From Nocardia araoensis NBRC 100135 (GTDB taxonomy: Bacteria > Actinomycetota > Actinomycetes > Mycobacteriales > Mycobacteriaceae): 56,694 bases of DNA. The stretch covers positions 1 through 56,694 of the forward strand of contig NZ_BAFR01000015.1 in assembly GCF_000308435.1 (NCBI RefSeq). The letters are read 5' to 3'. The position numbers were made by a program, and so were the translations under genes. The notes beneath the pieces were generated by a model. That model did no database searches. It was given only the letters and a program-made list of their open reading frames with translations, and was not told the origin of the DNA. How positions within the stretch are numbered: the first letter of the stretch is position 1; each line of letters opens with the position of its first letter. This document shows, piece by piece, positions 52,919-56,694 of the stretch.

Positions 52919-52935
52919 CGACGAGTGGCGAACTC

Positions 52936-53241
52936 TTACTTGGCGACCGCGACGTCGACCGAGTGGATGCCCGCGCCTTCGGGGCGCACCTCAGCGGAGC
53001 CGTTGCCGGCCGAGGAAAGGGCGCGGACGGTCCACGCGCCGGGAGCCGCGAAGAACCGGAAGTCACCGGTGCCGGAGGCGACGACCTCGGCGGTGAAATC
53101 ACCGTTGCCGTCGAGCAGACGCACGAACGCACCGCCCACCGGCTGGCCGTCGGCGCTCAGGACACGGCCGGTGATGACCGTCTCCTTCTCCACGTCGACA
53201 CCGGCGGGGATGGCCTGACCCTGAGTAGGTGCTGCACACAT
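52936..53241 (-). CDS. sseC: DUF1416 protein, SseC-like
   Basis: A 101-residue protein of the DUF1416 family, beta-sandwich-like ([28 protein letters not shown]), always found beside the CysA/SseA rhodanese in mycobacteria (SseC2 type). Role unknown, presumably in sulfur transfer. ATG 53241 lies 6 nt after the rhodanese stop, with GGGAG inside the end of that gene. Last gene of the operon. Confidence 0.92.
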   Translation of the reverse strand: MCAAPTQGQAIPAGVDVEKETVITGRVLSADGQPVGGAFVRLLDGNGDFTAEVVASGTGDFRFFAAPGAWTVRALSSAGNGSAEVRPEGAGIHSVDVAVAK

Positions 53242-53247
53242 GTCGAT

Positions 53248-54081
53248 TTACTCTCCCAACTCGATCGGAGCGCCGACGAGCGAGCCGTATTCGGTCCAGC
53301 TGCCGTCGTAGTTCTTGACGTTCTGGTGTCCGAGCAGTTCCTTCAGCACGAACCAGGTGTGCGAGGAGCGCTCGCCGATCCGGCAGTACGCGATGGTCTC
53401 CTTCTCACCGTCCAGACCGGCCTCCTTGTAGAGCTCGGCCAGTTCGGCGTCGGACTTGAAGGTGCCGTCCTCGTTCGCCGCCTTGCTCCACGGCACGTTG
53501 ATGGCGCCGGGGATGTGGCCCGGACGCTGGCTCTGCTCCTGCGGCAGGTGCGCCGGAGCCAGGATCTTGCCGGTGAACTCGTCAGGCGAACGCACGTCGA
53601 CCAGGTTCTTGGTGCCGATGGCCGCGATGACCTCGTCCCGGAAGGCGCGGATGGCCAGGTCGGGCGCCGACGCCTTGTACTGGGTGGCGGGCCGGTTCAC
53701 CGGCTCGGAGGACAGCGGACGGCCGTCGAGCTCCCACTTCTTGCGACCGCCGTCGAGCAGCTTGACGTTGTTGTGGCCGTACAGCTTGAAGTACCAGTAG
53801 GCGTACGCGGCGAACCAGTTGTTGTTGCCGCCGTACAGGATGACCTCGTCGTCGTTCGAGATGCCGCGCGCCGAGAGCAGGTCGGAGAACTGCTCCTGGT
53901 TCACGAAGTCGCGACGAACCTGATCCTGCAGGTCCTTCTTCCAGTCGAGCCGGACGGCACCCTCGATGTGGCCACCGTCGTAGGCGGAGGTGTCCTCGTC
54001 GACCTCGACGAACACGACGCCGGGGGTGTTGAGGTTCTCTTCGGCCCAGTCAACGGAGACCAGGACATCGGAGCGAGCCAT
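53248..54081 (-). CDS. cysA: Thiosulfate sulfurtransferase (rhodanese)
   Basis: A 277-residue two-domain rhodanese, the same length as mycobacterial CysA2. The catalytic persulfide cysteine is Cys233 in YCRIGERSSH; the inactive N-terminal domain includes DVLVSVDWAEENL. It transfers sulfane sulfur from thiosulfate or 3-mercaptopyruvate-like donors. ATG 54081 follows GAAAGG by about 6 nt. It lies between DUF4395 and sseC in an operon headed by a polycysteine leader, consistent with cysteine control. Confidence 0.95.
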   Translation of the reverse strand: MARSDVLVSVDWAEENLNTPGVVFVEVDEDTSAYDGGHIEGAVRLDWKKDLQDQVRRDFVNQEQFSDLLSARGISNDDEVILYGGNNNWFAAYAYWYFKLYGHNNVKLLDGGRKKWELDGRPLSSEPVNRPATQYKASAPDLAIRAFRDEVIAAIGTKNLVDVRSPDEFTGKILAPAHLPQEQSQRPGHIPGAINVPWSKAANEDGTFKSDAELAELYKEAGLDGEKETIAYCRIGERSSHTWFVLKELLGHQNVKNYDGSWTEYGSLVGAPIELGE

Positions 54082-54110
54082 TGTTTTCCTTTCAGAGATG
54101 ACGTGCAGGG

Positions 54111-54605
54111 TCAGTTCGATGCCGGTGACGGGGTCCGGCGGAGGCGGGCTACCAGCGGATAGATCCGGCAACCCAGGCAGAGCCCGAACGCCGCGTTCAG
54201 GAACGCCGCGAACAAGGCGAAGCCGGCGAACACCGCGCCGACGATTGTGGAGCCGAGCGCGAAGCCCAGCAGGCTGACGGCCGCGAACACGAAACCGAGC
54301 AGCTGCGCGAACCGCAGCGGGGCCGTCGGCTCGGTCTCGGTGGTCGGCGCGAGACGCGGCGCGACGAAGGCCGCGTAGATCCGGCCGTACGGGTGGCGGC
54401 GCGGTCCGAGGGCGGCGCCGACCGCGAAGACGACCGCTTGCAGGGCGATCAACACTCCCGCAGCCACCGGGGACACGGCGGCGGCGAGCAGCACCACGAC
54501 GAGGACGGCGGTGGTCACCCATGCGGCGAAGCGGGGTCCGCGCACATCGACCTGGTCGTGGGAAACGGGGACGGCTTCGGAACTGTTACGAATCTCGGTG
54601 GACAT
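54111..54605 (-). CDS. DUF4395 membrane protein
   Basis: A 164-residue protein with four hydrophobic segments in two pairs (VTTAVLVVVLLAAAVSPVAA and following; LLGFVFAAVSLLGFALGS and following) and the paired-cysteine motif GLCLGCRIYPL near the C-terminus. Proteins of this family accompany rhodanese genes and may handle sulfur or thiosulfate at the membrane; that is inference. ATG 54605 has AGGAG 8 nt upstream; an earlier start in the same frame lacks one. First structural gene downstream of the leader peptide. Confidence 0.88.
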   Translation of the reverse strand: MSTEIRNSSEAVPVSHDQVDVRGPRFAAWVTTAVLVVVLLAAAVSPVAAGVLIALQAVVFAVGAALGPRRHPYGRIYAAFVAPRLAPTTETEPTAPLRFAQLLGFVFAAVSLLGFALGSTIVGAVFAGFALFAAFLNAAFGLCLGCRIYPLVARLRRTPSPASN

Positions 54606-54693
54606 TGTGCGTACTCCTGCGCTGAATAAGTCCGATGACTGAAAATTTGCCAATTCGCCGGGGGATCGTGAGATCACTCGCACGGCGGACAGG

Positions 54694-54725
54694 GGTCGGC
54701 GTCAGGAAATCCGGGAAAGCCGACC
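54694..54725 (-). promoter_or_regulatory. Hairpin just after the leader-peptide stop
   Basis: Arms GGTCGGC (54694-54700) and GCCGACC (54719-54725) on the plus strand; in the minus-strand RNA the stem begins 2 nt after the leader stop, so a ribosome stalled at the cysteine codons would affect it. Confidence 0.45.
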
Positions 54726-54727
54726 GA

Positions 54728-54814
54728 TCAGCGGCACAGGCAGCAACAACCACCGAGCCGACACAGATCCACTGTGCGGCGTCGGGTGAGCATCAGCTCG
54801 TGGTTGGCAAGCAC
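54728..54814 (-). CDS. Polycysteine leader peptide of the sulfur operon
   Basis: A 28-residue ORF on the minus strand, GTG 54814 to TGA 54728, ending TRRRTVDLCRLGGCCCLCR, with three consecutive and two flanking cysteine codons. TAAACT lies 6 nt before the GTG, so the mRNA should be leaderless. Leaderless polycysteine ORFs that sense cysteine and attenuate downstream sulfur genes are known in mycobacteria, including ahead of this rhodanese operon. The DUF4395 gene starts 122 nt after the stop, behind a hairpin. An internal ATG would give a 21-residue form. Confidence 0.85.
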   Translation of the reverse strand: MLANHELMLTRRRTVDLCRLGGCCCLCR

Positions 54815-54820
54815 GTGAGC

Positions 54821-54826
54821 AGTTTA
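54821..54826 (-). promoter_or_regulatory. -10 element of the sulfur operon
   Basis: TAAACT on the minus strand, 6 nt before the leader-peptide GTG. Confidence 0.65.
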
Positions 54827-54893
54827 CCCAATTCGGCGGGGAAATATGGACCCGGGGTGGATCACATCCGTCCAGTGGGCTTGTCGTCGCAGC

Positions 54894-55337
54894 TCAGGCC
54901 GCGGCGGTCAGTGGCTCGAGCGCGGAGTGCAGATCCGTGGCCTTCGGCACGCCGGAGATGCGGAACCGTTCCCTGCCCTCGATGTCGAAGACGAACGTGG
55001 TGGGCAGCGAGAGCACGTTCAGCTCCCTGGCGAGCGCGGGCTCGGCGTCGATGTCCACCTCGATGTCCTGCGGCGGCTGCGGCGATCCCGCGAGCTGGTC
55101 TGTGACATTGGCAACCACTCGGCGAACAGCGGCGCACGGTCCGCACCACTCGGCGGAGAAGTGCAGGACCGCGGGACCGGCGCCGGTCACGCCGACGGCG
55201 GCCAGCAACTGCGCGCGGGCGGAGGGGGACAGGTCGATGTCGTCGGTCGCGCGGAGCTTGCCATCGCGCCTGCGCAGCAGGATGCCCACCGCCAGCGCGG
55301 CGAGCAGTACCACTGCGAGGATAGTGATTTGGATCAT
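54894..55337 (-). CDS. Thioredoxin-family protein, membrane anchored (ThiX-like)
   Basis: A 147-residue protein with an N-terminal membrane segment (ITILAVVLLAALAVGILL) and a thioredoxin domain with active site WCGPC (Cys65, Cys68) and the cis-proline stretch SLPTTFVFD. It matches the Rv0816c position and is probably a membrane-tethered disulfide reductase. The ATG overlaps the lmeA stop by 4 nt. It is separated from the leader peptide by about 80 nt of non-coding DNA. Confidence 0.92.
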   Translation of the reverse strand: MIQITILAVVLLAALAVGILLRRRDGKLRATDDIDLSPSARAQLLAAVGVTGAGPAVLHFSAEWCGPCAAVRRVVANVTDQLAGSPQPPQDIEVDIDAEPALARELNVLSLPTTFVFDIEGRERFRISGVPKATDLHSALEPLTAAA

Positions 55338-56134
55338 GGTCGCTGCAATCGGTCCAAGTCGATCGTGACGTTCACGCCCTTGCCCTCCACGACGATCTGA
55401 CCGCCCTGAGCGGAGACCTTGGTCGGACGGACACCGAACGGCAATTCCTTCGTGTCGATGGTACGGGTGAACCGGGCGAGGACCGCCGGGCGATCGGCCT
55501 CCGTGATCACCGCCACAGGCATGGTCTCGGTGCCGGGCGGGCCGCGGTAGAACCCGGTCGCCACGATCTTCACCTGATCGCCGTCGAGCAGAAGATCGGC
55601 CTGCACGCTGACCTTTTCCCCGCCGTACTGGGCGCCGGGCGTCTCCGGGAGGGTGCCGGTGAGCACCAGTGCTCCCGTGGTGGTCATGCCGGAACCGCCC
55701 GAGCCGCCGGTCCCGTCGGACTTGTCGGCGGGACGGGAATGCACCTGCAGATCGGGGATGGTGAACAGCCTGCCGAGTTCGGTCGGCTCCACCCGCAACC
55801 GGCTGTCCACGCGCTCCACCGGGACGCCGCGCAGGCTGCCGTCGACGAGTTCGCCGACCGGCAGCCGCACCCCGGTCAGCGTCGCCTCGAGCGCGATCTC
55901 GCCGGGGATGTCCATCCGCTTCGCGCGGGCCCGGATCTCCACATGGTCGTAGCGGCTGTCCCAGGCCTGGCCGAGGAAGGGGAAGCCGTGGATCGTCACC
56001 TCGGGATCGGCGGTGAGATCGGCGCCGTCGCGCAGCGCCCTGGACACGCGGTACTCCGAATAGGCCGCGGTGCTGAAGTCGATGACGACGGCGAACCCAG
56101 CCAGACACAGCAGGCCGATGATCAGCTTGCGCAT
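55334..56134 (-). CDS. lmeA: LmeA-like DUF2993 lipoprotein/periplasmic protein
   Basis: A 266-residue protein with an N-terminal signal or anchor (LIIGLLCLAGFAVVIDFS) and a DUF2993 domain (VTIHGFPFLGQAWDSRYDHVEIRA near the start). In mycobacteria LmeA controls mannan elongation of lipomannan. A Gly/Ser-rich insert (GTGGSGGSG) is unusual. ATG 56134 is preceded by GGGGGAG; a 41-codon leaderless upstream ORF overlaps its first codons. The thioredoxin gene follows with a 4-nt overlap. Confidence 0.85.
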   Translation of the reverse strand: MRKLIIGLLCLAGFAVVIDFSTAAYSEYRVSRALRDGADLTADPEVTIHGFPFLGQAWDSRYDHVEIRARAKRMDIPGEIALEATLTGVRLPVGELVDGSLRGVPVERVDSRLRVEPTELGRLFTIPDLQVHSRPADKSDGTGGSGGSGMTTTGALVLTGTLPETPGAQYGGEKVSVQADLLLDGDQVKIVATGFYRGPPGTETMPVAVITEADRPAVLARFTRTIDTKELPFGVRPTKVSAQGGQIVVEGKGVNVTIDLDRLQRP

Positions 56135-56247
56135 GCTCCCCCGTCTCTCCGGGTCTCGGGCCGCGTCGGCCGGAAGCCGCGCGGCGCGCGTTCGGCTACT
56201 GCCTCGGGCGCCCCGGCGGCAGGGGGCATGCCCGATACGTAACCCAT
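56122..56247 (-). CDS. Leaderless upstream ORF overlapping lmeA
   Basis: A 41-codon ORF from ATG 56247 to TGA 56122, ending 13 nt inside lmeA in another frame. TAGGGT on the minus strand lies 6 nt before its ATG, the spacing shared by the other leaderless genes. The peptide (MGYVSGMPPAAGAPEAVAER start) is Pro/Arg-rich with no domain. It may act by translational coupling or control of lmeA. Confidence 0.5.
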   Translation of the reverse strand: MGYVSGMPPAAGAPEAVAERAPRGFRPTRPETRRDGGACAS

Positions 56248-56253
56248 GTACGC

Positions 56254-56259
56254 ACCCTA
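56254..56259 (-). promoter_or_regulatory. -10 element of the lmeA operon
   Basis: TAGGGT on the minus strand, 6 nt before the ATG of the upstream ORF. Confidence 0.5.
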
Positions 56260-56339
56260 TCGGTTGGCCCGAGCCGGGCTCCCAGGGTGTCCTGCGGGGC
56301 GCTCGGTGTACCGGAATGCGTGGTCACCCCGTGTTACGC

Positions 56340-56371
56340 GCTAATCTTGCATCCGATTACCTGTGATTAGC
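56340..56371. promoter_or_regulatory. Inverted repeat in the glnR upstream region
   Basis: Perfect 7-bp arms GCTAATC (56340-56346) and GATTAGC (56365-56371), 18 nt apart, in AT-richer DNA 58 bp upstream of the glnR start. Possible operator or autoregulatory site. Confidence 0.4.
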
Positions 56372-56428
56372 GACGTGGACGCGGCGGTGCTGCCGCATCC
56401 GCGTGGCTACGAGATGGGAGGAGGGCCC

Positions 56429-56694
56429 GTGGAGCTGCTCCTGCTTACCTCCGACCCCAACCCCGAGTCGGTGTTGCCCTCGCTTGCGCTGCTCGCGCAC
56501 AACGTGCGCCCCGCGCCGACGGAAGTGGCGTCGCTGCTCGAGGCAGGCACCGCGGACGTCGCGCTGGTGGACGCCAGGACCGACCTCGCCGCGGCCCGTG
56601 GCCTGTGCCGCCTGCTCGGCAGCACCGGATCGTCGGTGCCGGTCGTCGCCGTCCTCACCGAGGGCGGTCTGGTCGCCGTGAACGCGGACTGGGG
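56429..56694 (+). CDS. glnR: GlnR-like OmpR-family nitrogen regulator (5' part only)
   Basis: The first 88 residues are present; the gene runs off the window. ELLLLTSDPNPESVLPSLALL, then GTADVALVDARTDLAAARGLC and VVAVLTEGGLVAVNADWG follow the receiver domain of mycobacterial GlnR (Rv0818), which lacks typical phosphorylation-site surroundings and controls nitrogen genes. GTG 56429 is preferred because GGGAGGAGGG is just upstream; an in-frame ATG at 56414 lies at the start of that site. Synteny with lmeA supports the call. Confidence 0.85.
   Translation, partial: MELLLLTSDPNPESVLPSLALLAHNVRPAPTEVASLLEAGTADVALVDARTDLAAARGLCRLLGSTGSSVPVVAVLTEGGLVAVNADW

Noticed and set aside
1..56694. CRISPR array, tRNA, rRNA, intact insertion sequence or prophage
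   Set aside because: No regularly spaced repeats, no cloverleaf or rRNA sequence, and no transposase or integrase reading frame were recognised on either strand.

Overview
The window is high-GC actinobacterial DNA. The downstream half follows the order known around Rv0807-Rv0818 of Mycobacterium tuberculosis: sterol-carrier-like gene, purF, purM, DUF3073, ygfZ, class IV aminotransferase, nitrobindin-like gene, sseC, rhodanese, thioredoxin, lmeA, glnR. With the gene repertoire (lysin-like LGFP protein, cydABDC, two HIT proteins, M18 aminopeptidase) this points to Nocardia or a close relative in the Mycobacteriales. That assignment is inference. No rRNA, tRNA, CRISPR array or intact insertion sequence was seen.

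Layout. 1-3441: a composite cell-wall hydrolase without a signal peptide, a HIT protein and a PH-domain protein. 3623-9958: purD, an M23 peptidase, an aminotransferase, a TetR regulator, purB and a second HIT protein. 10141-18370: an old-yellow-enzyme gene divergent from its likely MerR regulator, oligopeptidase B, a DUF2334 protein, glutamate decarboxylase, an M20 peptidase and an MBL-fold hydrolase. 18502-26265: purS-purQ, a broken amide-type binding-protein gene beside a MarR gene, an M18 aminopeptidase overlapping tail-to-tail with a GT87 mannosyltransferase gene, and purL. 26451-33000: membrane hydrolase and CPBP protease pair, sterol-carrier-like gene, DUF3533 membrane protein, purF and a small unknown gene. 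33360-38779: a complete peptide ABC transporter operon sits between purF and purM. 38910-44503: purM, DUF3073, and a leftward ygfZ-MOSC-asparaginase cluster divergent from an aminodeoxychorismate-lyase-like gene. 44711-51660: cydABDC, encoding cytochrome bd and its CydDC exporter. 51661-56694: a leftward sulfur/redox block (nitrobindin-like, sseC, rhodanese, DUF4395, thioredoxin, lmeA) and the start of glnR.

Functionally the window holds seven genes of de novo purine synthesis (purD, purB, purS, purQ, purL, purF, purM), dispersed rather than in one operon. It also holds a microaerobic respiration module and a sulfur-transfer operon.

A recurrent pattern is a TANNNT -10 hexamer 6-8 nt upstream of the start codon with no ribosome binding site. 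This implies many leaderless mRNAs and helped choose starts. The same pattern reveals short genes: a polycysteine leader peptide upstream of the DUF4395-rhodanese-sseC operon (54728-54814), a 31-residue membrane peptide coupled to the nitrobindin-like gene (52742-52837), and an upstream ORF overlapping lmeA (56122-56247). Other points worth a second look are a 90-bp dispersed repeat shared by two convergent intergenic regions 49 kb apart, an orphan promoter with a very strong ribosome binding site and 12-codon ORF after cydC, a MerR operator with the diagnostic 19-bp spacer, an inverted repeat at the cydA transcription start, and unusual linkers in CydD and CydC.
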